Assembly (NCBI GenBank): GCA_905221605.1
Contig: CAJNDS010002161.1
Location: forward strand, 242,763-306,762
DNA from: Symbiodinium natans
Lineage: Eukaryota > Sar > Dinophyceae > Suessiales > Symbiodiniaceae
Reading direction: 5' to 3'
Length of the DNA: 64,000 bases
Part shown: positions 43,462 to 54,229 of the stretch, piece after piece
Layout of the letters: each line of letters begins with the position of its first letter
Numbering within the stretch: the stretch's first letter is position 1
Notes under the pieces: generated by a model
What the model was told of the DNA's origin: nothing
Database searches by the model: none
The model's input: only the letters and a program-made list of their open reading frames with translations
Made by a program: the position numbers and the translations under genes

Positions 43462-43669
43462 GGGTTTGTGGTCGCTGCGCCTCGCGATCGCGTACTTCGT
43501 GCAGCTTTCGCCGAAGTATCTGGCCTCGGAGAAGCCTGTCCCGAAGAAAAGCCGCCTGCTGCTGGGCGATCGTCATGGGCGAGGTTTACCTGGCGGAACG
43601 CCTCGCTCGAGCCACCCCTGTCCGGGTGCATCACCAAGATGAGACGCCGGAAGGCCTTCTTCACGTCCG
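43462..43669 (-). CDS. J-domain (DnaJ-type) exon, probably frameshifted
   Basis: The acceptor CGCTTCCGCAG opens DVKKAFRRLILVMHPDRGGS followed by SEAFRQVNLA. This is helix II, the invariant HPD motif and the start of helix III of a J-domain, which stimulates Hsp70 ATPase. Third positions are mostly G/C. After NLA the frame turns Pro/Ser-rich, while the +1 frame continues MTIAQQQAAFLRDRLLRGQ.... That suggests a one-base indel, or a very short intron at CAG/GTAAAC. Helix I would be in an upstream exon to the right. The HPD core is secure; whether the gene is intact is not. Confidence 0.7.
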
Positions 43670-43739
43670 CTGCGGAAGCGGTTTTAGGGTTTTAGGGTTT
43701 AGGGGTCCAGGGTTTCGGGATTAGGGCTTATAAGGTTTA

Positions 43740-43817
43740 GGGTGCAAAACAAGCCCGGCTTGGATATTTCTGGCAAAGGCATAGGGCTTTGCGTTCAGGG
43801 CCCCCACACGGGGTTTA
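43740..43817 (+). repeat. Dispersed ~80-bp island repeat, copy 2
   Basis: See 43040-43120; both copies sit between telomere-word blocks. Confidence 0.75.
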
Positions 43818-44318
43818 GGGTTTAGGGTCTAGGGTTTAGGGTTTAGGGTCTAGGGTTTAGGGTTTAATTAGGGAAAGTTCAGGGTTTAGGGTTTAAGGTT
43901 TAGGGTTTAGGGACGCGAAGCCCCCTGAAAGCCCCCAAAGGCCCTGAAAAAATCAGCGACCTTCGCGCGCGTCGCAAGGCTCCGCACCGACTTCGAGGGG
44001 GGGAGGCCTCGACGCGACTGAGTTTGCTGTAGCCCCAGACCCCTGGGAGGAGTCTTAGGGTTTAGGGTTTAGGGTTCGGGGTTTAGGGTTTATAGGGTTT
44101 TCTAGGGTTTTCTAGGGTTTTCTAGGGTTTCTAGGGTTTCGGGTTTAGGGTTTAGGGTTTAGGGTTTAGGGTTTAGGGTTTAGGGTTCCAAACAAAGGAT
44201 CCCTTGAGGGTTCCTAAGAAGGACCCAAGAGTAGCAGCGGGTACTATTTAGGGGGGTTCTATTTTTTTGGATCCTCCCAGGGGTCTGAAGCCCGGGCCCC
44301 TTTATCATTCAAATCTTG

Positions 44319-44393
44319 GGATGCTTCCCCCTTATACTACCAGGGACTATAGTATCCCCTATACTGGGGCTGTTAGTGTAAGGGGGGACATCC
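44319..44393. mobile_element. MITE-like element with imperfect TIRs
   Basis: GGATGCTTCCCCCTTATACT and the complement of AGTGTAAGGGGGGACATCC face each other across about 34 bp. Similar arms occur near 8504-8592 and 30893. Confidence 0.6.
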
Positions 44394-44897
44394 TAAATTT
44401 AAACCCCGAACCCACAAATCAATTAAGATCGAGCTTGGGAGCTGGGCGGGGTGAGTTACAGTGAATCGGGCAGATACGGTAAGCCTTGTTCCGATACGCA
44501 CACACACCACCACACAAAAAACTCCCCCTCTCTCTCTCTCACCGACACGCACGCACACTGGGACACACACCCTAAACCCTAGCCCTAAACCCTAAACCCT
44601 AAACCCTAAACCCTAAACCCTAAACCCTAAACCCTAAAACCGAATCCCCAAAGAAGAAAAACAACTACACACCCGCACCGCCCTGGGGCCTTGTAGAAGT
44701 GGCTTGTAGCGTTTAGGGCGCAAGGATCGGGGTTTGACTCTAGGGTTTAGGGTTTGAAGCTTAAGTGTTTCGGGTTTGATTAGGTGTTTAAGGGCCTTTA
44801 GGGTTTAGGTTTCTAGGGTTTATAAGGCGTTTAGGTGTTTAGGGTTTAGGTGCTTAAGCGCCTGAAGGGGGTTTGATGGGGTTTAGGGATGTGTTAG

Positions 44898-44961
44898 GCG
44901 TTGACCTTCCAGAGATTCCCAGCGGCAATGCGGAAATCTCCAGGACGCCCGGATCCGACCG
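44898..44961 (+). CDS. Candidate internal exon
   Basis: GTGTTAG opens VDLPEIPSGNAEISRTPGSD, then CG/GTAGCC. Confidence 0.32.
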
Positions 44962-45359
44962 GTAGCCTGCAGTTTTAGGGTTTAGGGTTCAGGGTTTGGG
45001 GTTCAGGGTTTAGGGTTTGGGGTTTAGGGCTTTTAGGGCTTGAAAGCCGGAGAAACCTTCAACTTCATTGGGGTACTCACCATGGCAATTTCGCACAATG
45101 GGGGGGGGGGGGGGGTGCCCTTCCATACCCAAATATGTTATGTGTGAGTGTGTTGCAGTTTCTGGGAAGCTCCTAAAACCCGAGACACACTGAACCCTAA
45201 ATCCTAAACCTCAATCACATGTGGCTTTGAATCGGGTCAACCCCAGAATTCAACCCTAAACCCTAAACCCTAAACCCTAAACCCTAAACCCTAAACCCTA
45301 ACAGTGCATCCCATCACTCGAGGGCCAATCGCCTGGGCGCGTGTCGGTGGTCTTCCCAG

Positions 45360-45395
45360 GGGCCTCGGCGAAACTTCCGGGCAGAGCGGTATGAG
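45360..45395 (+). CDS. Candidate 36-nt exon
   Basis: GGTGGTCTTCCCAG opens GPRRNFRAERYE, then GTTGAAG. Confidence 0.27.
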
Positions 45396-45900
45396 GTTGA
45401 AGCCCCAATGCCATGACCCGATTCATGTCCCTAAACCCTAAACCCTAAACCCTAAACCCTAAACCCTAACCCCTATTCACCCAAATCCCTTTTCATGCCC
45501 CAAATAGAATCGAATCCCCCCGAAGGTGTGTGTCTGGGGGCTTAGGGGGGTAGGGGGGTAATAAGCTTTATTGACTCTGGTGCTTCAGCCGACTCCCCCA
45601 TCATCGCAGCCTCACTTCCGACAGCGGCGTGCTGGCGTACTGAGCCACCCTAACCCCTAGAATCCAACCTCAAAACTCCTAAGCCCTCAGCCCTTGAACC
45701 CTATGCAAAAGAAGTTCAATAGGCGGGTTTACGATGCTAAGGGTACCTTATTGGGGTCCTTATGATGAGGGGATCCTGCTATTCGTGAATGTCCCTAAAC
45801 CCTAAACCCTAAAGCCCTCCCACAAAGTGGCATATTATGGGAGCTCGAGGCTCGTGACCCTCGGCCGGGTCCCATGCCTTCGCTGTAGCTCGGCTTTCAG

Positions 45901-45941
45901 CGCAGGCCTCAATCAAAAGTGGCGATGGCCTGGGCGGCACG
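45901..45941 (+). CDS. Candidate 41-nt exon
   Basis: GTAGCTCGGCTTTCAG opens RRPQSKVAMAWAA, then CG/GTTTAGAG at the repeat edge. Confidence 0.3.
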
Positions 45942-47163
45942 GTTTAGAGTTTAGGGTTTAGGGTTTTAATTCTTGGGTCCTGCATTTGCACCAGCAAGTC
46001 CCCCAAAGCCGGTAAACTCATCCAATAGCCCGAAGTTATGAAGCCCCTGAACCCCTTAGCCCCCAAAACCGACACACCCATAAACCCTTCAGCATAGCCA
46101 AGGGCTCGACAAAAGCCCCGAAGCCCAGGCCAGCACATCGAACTCTTGGGGTTTGGGGTTTAGGGTTCGGGGTTTAGCGGTTAGACCCCTCAACAGTCTG
46201 AACTTAGGGCTGAGAATTCAGGGTTTAGGGCTTAACTCGAGTCTACGGCTTGGCGCTTCGGGGGGCTTAAGGTTCGGACATGCAACTAGCGCTGAGGAGT
46301 GGGCTCTTGGGCGTGCATAGGCATTTGGAAATTTAGGGCAAACCGCAAGGGGTCTGAACTTATTGTTCGGATTTAGGGCTTAGGTTTGGGGTGTCAGGTT
46401 GAGGGTTTAGGGTTTCGGGTTCAGGGCGTTCTGAAATGATTTAGCGCAGGTTCCGGTCAAGTTTGACACTGGAGGGTTTAGGGTGGGAGTGGGGGGGGGG
46501 GGGGAGGTTTATGGTTTACTTTCGTGGCGTAAGGTGTTGAGCGGCCTACGCCATCTTAACCCATAAATATGCCCCAACCATCCTTGCAGGCGGGGTGCGG
46601 GGGGGCTCTAGATTGCTTAAGGGTCTTCGAGGCCCCCTAACCTTAAACCCTAAACCCTAAACCCTAAACCCTAAACCCTAACCCCAAACCCCAACCCTAA
46701 ACAAGCCCCCAAGCCCCAAATTCTGCCGCCGGGGTGCACTGGCTTGATTGTCGGCGTTTCTAGCAGGCCGAGCCCCAGTTGCATGGTCCTTTCATCTGGT
46801 GGGCGTTCGTTCAACCCTAAACCCTGAAAACCCTAAACGCCTAAGAACCCTAAACGCCCTGAACACCCTAAAAACCCTAAACACCCTAAAAAACCCTAAA
46901 AGCCCTAAACACCCTAAAAAAACAAAAAAGAAACTAAAACCCTAAAAAGCCGAAACGCCCTGAACGCCCTGAGAACCCTAAAACCTAAAACCCCTAAAAC
47001 CCCTAAAACCCCTAAAAACCCTAAACCCTCACTAAAACCCTACACCTAAACCGCCGTAAACCTGTCCCGGGTGCAGGGCTTGGGATTTTGGGGGTTTAGG
47101 GTTTAGGGGTTCAGGGTTTCGGGTTTAGTTGTTGAGCTTTACCTGATGTAGTGCCTTTTGGGG

Positions 47164-47478
47164 TTAGTATAGTGGGTGAGAGTCTAATGCCCCCAAAAGT
47201 ACTTCATCAGAAGCCTTTGCGTAGCTCAGGGTTTTGGGGGTTCGGTTCTTGATTTTCTTTGCAGATATGGCGCTGGAGGGACCAAGGATATCATTATAGT
47301 GCTTCGGGTCGCAGGGTAGAAGGGTTGCTTGTGCTTCTTTGCCTTTGGAATTGGCAGAGACGTTAACTTGAACCTTGAGGTTCTGTGCCAGGATGACCGC
47401 GCACCTCGTCCCACCACGTCTCCAAGCGCTGCTCTTCAAGGCCCAGGAAGGGGGGGCAGTGCCCCTATATAAATACAC
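47164..47478 (-). CDS. Candidate terminal exon or ORF, up to 105 residues
   Basis: The frame is open to TAA at 47164 and includes CAVILAQNLKVQVNVSANSK and KHYNDILGPSSAISAKKIKN. There is no ATG at its start, and a second frame near the 5' end (QRLETWWDEVRGHPG) could be an alternative exon ending at CCTCAAG/GTTCAAG. No family is recognised. Confidence 0.35.
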   Translation of the reverse strand: MYLYRGTAPPSWALKSSAWRRGGTRCAVILAQNLKVQVNVSANSKGKEAQATLLPCDPKHYNDILGPSSAISAKKIKNRTPKTLSYAKASDEVLLGALDSHPLY

Positions 47479-47758
47479 CGAACCCTAAACAAGGTAAGTA
47501 GGCATGTAGGAAGATCGGATCCTGTGCTACTTTTGTACTAGAGTACCCGCGGAGGCCAAACGGGATCTTCAGGCCTCAGGCGAGGCTAAGGGTATCCCTT
47601 GACCCCCCAATCGTACCTTGTAACCCTAAAGACTAAACCCCTAAACCCTAAACCCTAAACCCTAAACCCTAAAACCCTAAACCGAAACCCTAAACCCTAA
47701 ACCCTGAACCCAAAGCCCTAAACCCTGAACCCTAAGCCCTGAACCCAATCGCCCAAAG

Positions 47759-47839
47759 CTTCGAAAATGGCAGATTGCCCACACTGGCGGCGACGCCCAC
47801 AGGCCCACCGAGAATCCCAGATCAGCCCCCAAGACCTGA
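47759..47839 (+). CDS. Candidate 3'-terminal exon
   Basis: CGCCCAAAG opens LRKWQIAHTGGDAHRPTENP... to TGA at 47837, with many G/C third positions. Confidence 0.28.
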   Translation, partial: LRKWQIAHTGGDAHRPTENPRSAPKT

Positions 47840-48125
47840 ACCCGAGTCAAGGCTTTAGGGTTTAGGGTTTAGGGTTTAGGGTTTAGGGTTTAGGGTTTAG
47901 GGTTTAGGGTTTAGGGTTTAGGGTTTAGGGCCTTTTAGGACTCTGTAGGCTTGAGGCTAAACCGCCCTAAAACACCCTGAACCACGCTGAACCCCAAACT
48001 TGTAAGCCCTAAACCCTTAAAAACCCTAAAAGCCCTTAACCCCCATCCTTAACTCCAAACCCCAAACCCCAAACCCAAGCCCAACAAACCCTAAACCCGA
48101 AACCCGAAACCCAACCTAGCCCCAG

Positions 48126-48221
48126 CCGAAGACCCACGGAGCCTCGGCAGAAAGGCCGGCGAAGGTGCCGGTGCTGACTCGGATGCAAGTGCCTGGCGAG
48201 CTCCAGTATCGGCCAGATTGA
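48126..48221 (+). CDS. Candidate 3'-terminal exon, 31 residues
   Basis: CAACCTAGCCCCAG opens PKTHGASAERPAKVPVLTRM... to TGA. Third positions are mostly G/C. Confidence 0.37.
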   Translation, partial: PKTHGASAERPAKVPVLTRMQVPGELQYRPD

Positions 48222-48747
48222 GGGCGGTTTTTGAGTAGGTTTATAGGGTTTGGGGTTTAGGGTTTGGGGTTGGGGTTTAGGGTTTTGGGGTTTAGGGTTT
48301 GGGGTTTAGGGCTTGTGTTCTATTGTGGCTCTGGGGTGGGGGGCGGGGGGTGGGGGGGCGGGGGGGGGTTCCCGTTGAAGATCCTTTTGATGCTTAGGAT
48401 GCCGGCTCATGGTATTTGAGGGCTTTTTTGGGCCAGGATGAATCAAGGTTCGATAAAACTCGTTGGCTCAGGTTGATTGTCTTATAAGCCCAGCCCCAGA
48501 ACCCGAAACCCTAAAACCCAAAAACCTTATTAACCCCAAAACCCTACACCCCCTTGAACCCCAAAACCCTGCACCAAAACCCTCAACCCCAAACTCCCTG
48601 AACTGATCCTAAACCCTACTCCCCAAAACCCTAAACCCCCAAACCCTGAGCCCTAAACCCAAACTCTACACCCTGAACTCCAAAAACCCGAAACCCGAAA
48701 CCCTAAACCCCTAAACCCCTAGAGCACTACTCTCCAAAACTGGTCAG

Positions 48748-48811
48748 GAAAAACAGCAGGGTGCGAACCTGCCGCGACGCTTGCAAAGCGGCTCCCCTAT
48801 TCCAGTCGAAG
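48748..48811 (+). CDS. Candidate internal exon
   Basis: AAAACTGGTCAG/G opens EKQQGANLPRRLQSGSPIPV, which ends CGAAG/GTTGTGAGC. This island superficially resembles a tRNA (see rejected list). Confidence 0.38.
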
Positions 48812-48828
48812 GTTGTGAGCCTGGCTTG

Positions 48829-49033
48829 GGTTTAGGGTTTAGGGTTTAGGGTTTAGGGTTTAGGGTTTAGGGTTTAGGGTTTAGGGTTTAGGGTTTAGGG
48901 TTTAGGGTTTAGGGTTTAGGGTTTAGGGTTTCGGGTTTAGGGTTTAGGGTTTAGGGTTTAGGGTTTAGGGTTTAGGGTTTAGAGTTTAGGGGTTTGGGGT
49001 TTAGGGTTTAGGGTTTAGGGTTTAGGGGTTCTC
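48829..49033 (+). repeat. Long (TTTAGGG)n array
   Basis: Close to 29 units, almost all perfect, among the longest uninterrupted TTTAGGG arrays in the window. Confidence 0.95.
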
Positions 49034-49106
49034 AAGCAGGAAAACGAAAGTTCAACATCAGAAAACTACTGCTGAGCTGCTAGGAGTCGCTGAAATCTAA
49101 GTGGTG

Positions 49107-49403
49107 TCAGAGCAAGTGGTTGTTGTCAGGCCAGTACTTGTGGAAGGTGCAGTACTTTTCGTCGATTCTGCGAGTGCACCAAAGCAGATGAGCCACTTCG
49201 AAGTCCTGCGCGAGAAGAACAGTTCCACCGGTCTCTTGCACGTGGGGGCACCGCGATGTGGGCCCAGGCAAGTTGTTGTTCTTTCCTGGGAAAGGGGGCA
49301 GTTCTAACTGCTTCTCTGAGCCCTTCGTCTGCATCTCCTCTTCATCCTCTTCTTCGTCTTGGCGACGGCTACCACCCTCCAGAGAGCTTTCTGATTTGAC
49401 CTC
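49107..49403 (-). CDS. Candidate 3'-terminal exon, 98 residues
   Basis: CTAAACGGAACAG/G opens exactly 99 codons to TGA at 49109-49107. It begins EVKSESSLEGGSRRQDEEED, an acidic run, and ends with CTRRIDEKYCTFHKYWPDNN and HLL. Between lie CPHVQETGG and AQDFEVAHLLW. Composition is protein-like and the frame starts at AG/G directly after repeat. Unrecognised family. Confidence 0.5.
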   Translation of the reverse strand, partial: EVKSESSLEGGSRRQDEEEDEEEMQTKGSEKQLELPPFPGKNNNLPGPTSRCPHVQETGGTVLLAQDFEVAHLLWCTRRIDEKYCTFHKYWPDNNHLL

Positions 49404-49414
49404 CTGTTCCGTTT

Positions 49415-49520
49415 AGGGGTTTAGGGGTTTAAGGGTTTAGGGGTTTAGGGGTTTAGGGGTTTAGGGGTTTAGGGGTTTAGGGTTTAGGTTTTAGGCGTTT
49501 AGGTGTTTAGGCGTTTAGGG
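49415..49520 (+). repeat. Homogenised variant array (TTTAGGGG)
   Basis: About nine 8-bp units, then GTTTAGGC variants. Confidence 0.95.
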
Positions 49521-50534
49521 GTCCGCCGACCCTGGTGGCGTGTTGGATGGGTTTCTGGAGGTGAAAACCTCCCTCTTTCGCTCCTTACCCCCCCCAAAAC
49601 ACACTAAAAAGGGGGGGGGGGGGGGTAGGGGCCCATTGCCAAGGACCGCTCAGGCAGCTTCTCGCCAGGCTGGCCGCACCCCCCCCCCACCCCCCCACCC
49701 CCACCCACCCAGACCCGAACCGCAAACCCAATCCACCAAACCCCGTTCTCCTGCGGGGTCGGCGGCTTGAGCCGGAGGCTCTTAAATCCGGCCCCCGCGC
49801 CGCCCGTGGTCCAGGGCGGAGCCCACGTCGCACTAAAGCGCTAAGGGGCGAGCGCCCGAGCCGCCGACCCCGCCCAAAATTGCTTCAAATTCGCGCGGGG
49901 CCCTTCGGGAGGCCTCCAAAACGGCATCCAAGGGGACGCAACACGCGGTGGTGCGAAAAGCACGAAAACCTCGTAAAAACCATGGGTGTTTACGAAAAAC
50001 CGAGGCCACAAAACACCCGCAGCACCCCATAAAACCCTCACGGGCGCGCATCATCGGCCCTAGCTTTTCACATGGGGCGCGCGCCAGGCCGAAACCACGT
50101 TTTTCAAGGTTTGGGGGGGGTACCGGAAGCCCAAAACCAGGCGAGCATCATGAGCATCAGCAGCCCTGGCCCGCGGGCCCAAGGCAATAAAAAACGCTGA
50201 AAAACGCTGAAATCACCGTAAATACCGTGTTTTTATGAGGTTTTTCACGCGTGCCTCCGACCCCCACCCCTGTTGCCCTTGACCCGCCCCCAAAGTGCGC
50301 ATCATCGAAACCCACGTCCGGGGGGGGGTCTGCTGATGCTGCTGATGCGCGGGGTCCGGGCGCATCATCGAGCCATCGCTTCTCTTGGGCTTCGTGGGGG
50401 GGTCCGGGCCCACGGCCCAGAGACCCAGCTGATGCTCATGATGCTCGGTTTGGGGGGGTGTTCCAACAGCAGAAAACCTCGTAAATACCGAGTGTTTTGT
50501 GGGTCCACGTAAAAACGCCCCTAAAATCGCTCAT

Positions 50535-50660
50535 TTTACGCGCTCGAACGGCTTCGTGCCTACAAAACACCCGAACAGCAGGACCCCGAATGCCCTTAAG
50601 GGCATTCGGGGTCTTGCTTTTGGGGGTTTCGTGGGCACGCAAGCGTTCAAGCACATACAA
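50535..50660. repeat. Inverted repeat with perfect 32-bp palindromic core
   Basis: The core at 50582-50613 is a perfect palindrome centred on CCCTTAAGGG. About 45 bp beyond on each side pair with several mismatches. Both strands therefore encode near-identical peptides (TPNALKGIRG). Confidence 0.9.
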
Positions 50661-50859
50661 TCGGCGTGTTTAAGGGGGTTTTGGATGGCCTGGGGGAGGC
50701 CGCTGATGCTCATGATGCTCCCTTTCCTGGGTCCCAAAAGGCTTCCCAAGCCCAAAAACACGTGTTTACAGCGTTTTCTGAAGGTTTTTCGAAGGCAAAA
50801 CGCATGCATAGAATGCTTTTAAGGCCCCCAAACCAACCCCACTGATGCTCCTGATGCGG

Positions 50860-50890
50860 GTGCGCGCGCGCGCGCGCGCGCGCGCGCGCG
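50860..50890. repeat. (CG)n tract
   Basis: About 14 CG units, a Z-DNA candidate, followed by G-rich sequence. Confidence 0.9.
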
Positions 50891-51160
50891 GGGGGAGGGG
50901 GGGGGAGGGAGGGGGGGCGAAGGCAGGAGAAAGAGAGACAGAGAGAAGGAGAGGACAAAGACACGGGAAAGAGAAGACAGTGCCAAGGTTCAAGGTTTCG
51001 TGCTTTGGGGGGCGGGGGCCGGCCCGTGCCGCTAGGCCTGAAATTTAGGGGTTTAGGGTTTAGGGTTTAGTTGTTTAGGGCTTAGGGCATGGGCTTCAGG
51101 GTTGAGGGCTCTGTTCTGTCAGCTCTTTAGGGGTGGGGCCTTAGGGGTGACGATCGTCCC

Positions 51161-51200
51161 TACTCTCTCTCTCTCTCTCTCCTTCTCTCTCTCCCTCTCA
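51161..51200 (+). repeat. (CT)n microsatellite
   Basis: Short CT-rich tract. Confidence 0.85.
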
Positions 51201-51918
51201 CTCAGTATGATGTTGGGTATTTCGGGCTTTCAAGGTCTCGGGATCAGAAGTTCAGGTTCAGGCTGACTTTAGGGTGTGCTCTCTCAGATCCTTGGGTTCG
51301 GGGATTTGGGGCTGAGGGTTTAGGACATTGAAAGTTCGCCTGTTCTTCTCAATTTTGGGGCTTGCGGGCTTTCTTGCTTAAAATTCTTGGGGCCCCTATA
51401 AACCCTAAACCCTGAAAGGTTTAGGGAATGATTCCGGGCAAGAGTGTGGCGAGGAGTTGTTGCGGGTTACGGACTTCAGGTTAAGTCGTACAAACAATAA
51501 TAAGAAAAAGGCTTCGCGAACCAGAAGACACTGCTGAGCAACTGTTTTGCACGCAAAAAAATGGCAAAGGCGAAGCCACACCTGTTAAAAGAACTAGAGC
51601 ACTGTAAACCTTGGGGTGTGGAACGCCTCGATCTTGCACCAACGCTCTTAAACCCTCCGGCCCAAACCTTTACCCTGCCCCCTAAACCCTAAACTTGGCC
51701 CTAAACCCTAAACCCTAAACCCCTAACATAAAATCATAAACCCCACGCAGGTCCCGCTGCCCCCTGGGGAGGCTGCCATCCCCGGCGCGAGGCGACCACC
51801 TCAGACGGCAAGACACCCTAAACCCTAAACCCTAAACCCTAAACCCTAAACCCTAAACCCTAAACCCTAAACCCTAAACCCTAAACCCTAAGCCCTAAAG
51901 CCTAAACCCTAAGTTAAG

Positions 51919-51962
51919 AACATGAGAGGAGAACTCCAAACTGAAAGGGGAAGGATGCCAAG
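51919..51962 (+). CDS. Candidate 44-nt exon
   Basis: CCTAAGTTAAG opens NMRGELQTERGRMP, then AG/GTCGTCC. Confidence 0.24.
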
Positions 51963-52080
51963 GTCGTCCGCCCAGTCTTGCGGCCTGCGCTGTTAGAACA
52001 TGTACGTGACGCTAGCTATGTTATAAACATGAAGAACTATTGCAGGTGTTTCAGGGCTCAGGGTTTAGGGTGTTGCCGAC

Positions 52081-52155
52081 AGGGCATTTGAAGAAGATGT
52101 CCTTCTTCACGGTCTCCTCATTGTTCACAACAATGGCAACGCCGACCCGAAGCAT
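52081..52155 (-). CDS. Candidate exon, possibly first coding
   Basis: ATG at 52155 opens exactly 25 codons, MLRVGVAIVVNNEETVKKDI..., to CCT/GTCGGC. The frame may extend upstream from GGCCAAG. Unrecognised. Confidence 0.37.
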
Positions 52156-52615
52156 TGCTTGGCCTCAGCCCTCAACCCTTAACATCAAACTCGAGAACCT
52201 CAACCCTAAACCTTCAACCCAACAGTCATAGTAGGGCTCAACCCTAAACCCTAAACCCTGAAACCCTAAAGCCCGACGCCAAAAAAGATACGAGATGCCT
52301 GCAAACAAAGCCCCTAATGACAACTATGCAAACGCCGACGCCCCGCGAACCACCCCGGTCACAACTTGGAACCCAAACCCTGAACTGTGCTTAATGGATC
52401 TAGAAACCAACGCAGAACAGCAATAGCAAGAATGAGAACAAGGGTTAGGGGAAGCACACACACACACATCTAAGCGCGATAAACTTATGAAGAGATGCAA
52501 ACAACTAGCAGAATAGGGAACATGAAGACACACTAGTGGACAAATACTATGACGAACAAGAAGAACAAGAATATAGAAAAACACAAACAGAAAATATCAT
52601 ACGCTTTTTGAATTA

Positions 52616-53275
52616 ATGACGTACTTGTCACATTCGCATTGGTATTACTACTATTGTTGCTATTCAGTTTATAATTATGCTTATCACTGCTGTTGTTCTT
52701 TCTTATTTTGGTTATTATCATTGCGATTATTATTGTTAGTATTCCCCACCCTCGGTGTGGGGTTGTTGGATTTTAAACTCAACTCTGCTCCTCGCCCGGA
52801 GCTCTGCTCCTCGCCCGGAACTCCCCTCCTCGCCCGGTCTACTCCTCGCTCATCCCTGGAGTGCCCAACCCCAAAGTCTCCCTGAATTGCCCAACTCTAG
52901 AGTGTCCCAGGAGTGCCAAACGCCAGAGTCTCCCTGGAGTGCCCAACCCCAGAGTCTCCCTGGAGTGCCCAACCCCATAGAGTGCTTAGACCAGAGTGTC
53001 CCTGGAGTGCCCAACCCCAGAGTATCTCTAACAAGAAAGGGTGGGGATGTGCGAAGTAAAATAATAATTATTGTTACTATGATTATTCTTATCATCATTA
53101 TTCTGACAATTCTTCTTCTAATTAATATCAATATTGCCATTATTGTTACTATTGTTACTATTGTTTTCTTCTTATTATTATTCATATTCTTATTATTGTT
53201 ATTATAGTAACTGTTATTATTACTACCATCATTATTGTTGCTATCCTGTTGTTATTGATGCTCTTCCAAAAATTA
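52616..53275. repeat. ATT/TTA-rich low-complexity block
   Basis: TTATTATTG and TTACTATTG words flank the inserted element copy at 52743-53064. Confidence 0.85.
52743..53064 (+). mobile_element. Dispersed element, copy 2
   Basis: It has the same terminal hairpin (TTCCCCACCCTCGGTGTGGG), CTCCTCGCCCGG repeats, 26-bp CCTGGAGTGCCCAACCCC repeats and 3' end (GGTGGGGATGTGCGAAGTA) as 26080-26535. It has fewer internal repeats. Confidence 0.7.
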
Positions 53276-53842
53276 TCATGAGTTCAGAGGAAGGAAGCGA
53301 CCTCTTGGGCGCAGGCCAGGCGGCCCCCTCCCTTGCCGGGAGCTGGAGGGGCTAGGGAGGCTGAGAAGGCCGGCCTGGGCTGGGACTTAGGGTTTAGGGT
53401 TTAGGGTTTAGGGTTTAGGGTTTAGGGTTTAGGGTTTAGGGTTTAGGGTTTAGGGTTTAGGGGTTAGGGTTTAGGGGTTAGGGGTTAGGGTTTAGGGGTT
53501 AGGGTTTAGGGTTTAGGGTTTAGGTTGTGTTCGGGGGTTTTCGGGGGTTCGGGAATTTGCGTGGTTTGGGGCGCGAGCCAGGGTAACGTTACAAGGCATA
53601 GGGCTCGAGGCTTGCAGATTCGATTCAGGGTGTTCGGCTCTTGTGCCTAACCCCAACCCCAAATTCTAACTCCCGAAGCACTACACCCCCAGAACCCTAA
53701 ACCCTACAGCCCTATAAACTACACCCCCTGAACTCTAAGAGCCCCTAAACCCTAAACCCCAAGCATATCAACCATAAACCCTAAACCCTAAACCCTAACC
53801 CCTAAACCTAAACCATAAACTCTAAACCCTAAACCCTATAAC

Positions 53843-53960
53843 CCCTTTCAGGGGGTGCAAGCACTTTGTGGGGCTTCAGGGCTTCGTCTCTGGGAAGGTC
53901 CGCCTTAGCAAGCCTGGGCTCCAGAGGGTGGGTTTCTTTGCTCGGCTGGCCCTTCAAAAG
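53843..53960 (-). CDS. Candidate internal exon, 39 codons
   Basis: The acceptor GCCATATTTTTCAG opens LLKGQPSKETHPLEPRLAKA then DLPRDEALKPHKVLAPPER, ending AAAGGG/GTTATAGGG. It combines a strong acceptor, protein-like composition and telomere word downstream. Unrecognised. Confidence 0.45.
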
Positions 53961-54229
53961 CTGAAAAATATGGCTGTTTAGGGTTTAGGGTTTAGGGTTT
54001 AGGGTTCAGGGTTTAGGGCTTAGGGTTGAGGATGAATCTCTCAGCGTGGATTGATGGTTTTCTTGGCTTATGCGGGCCTGAATGGCCATCGCTCCCATCG
54101 GCCAACCTCCAAACATCACAACCCTAAACCCTAAACCCTAAACCCTAAACCCTAAACCCTAAACCCTAAACTCCACAGCCTGACTAAGCCGCAAGGTCCC
54201 AGAATCCGAAAATCTAACGGAGCCTACAG

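Larger units (their letters stand above)
49520..51040. other. GC-rich block without telomere word
   Basis: About 1.5 kb rich in G and C runs, CGTAAATACC-like words and recurring GCTGATGCTCATGATGCTC. ORFs occur on both strands but mirror each other around a palindrome, so no gene is called. Confidence 0.6.

Noticed and set aside
48740-48830. tRNA-like minus-strand sequence (GCAGG-TTCGCAC-CCTGC arm and a TTTGCAA loop)
   Set aside because: The acceptor stem does not pair and the T-loop lacks the usual A. The same bases form a better splice-bounded plus-strand exon.
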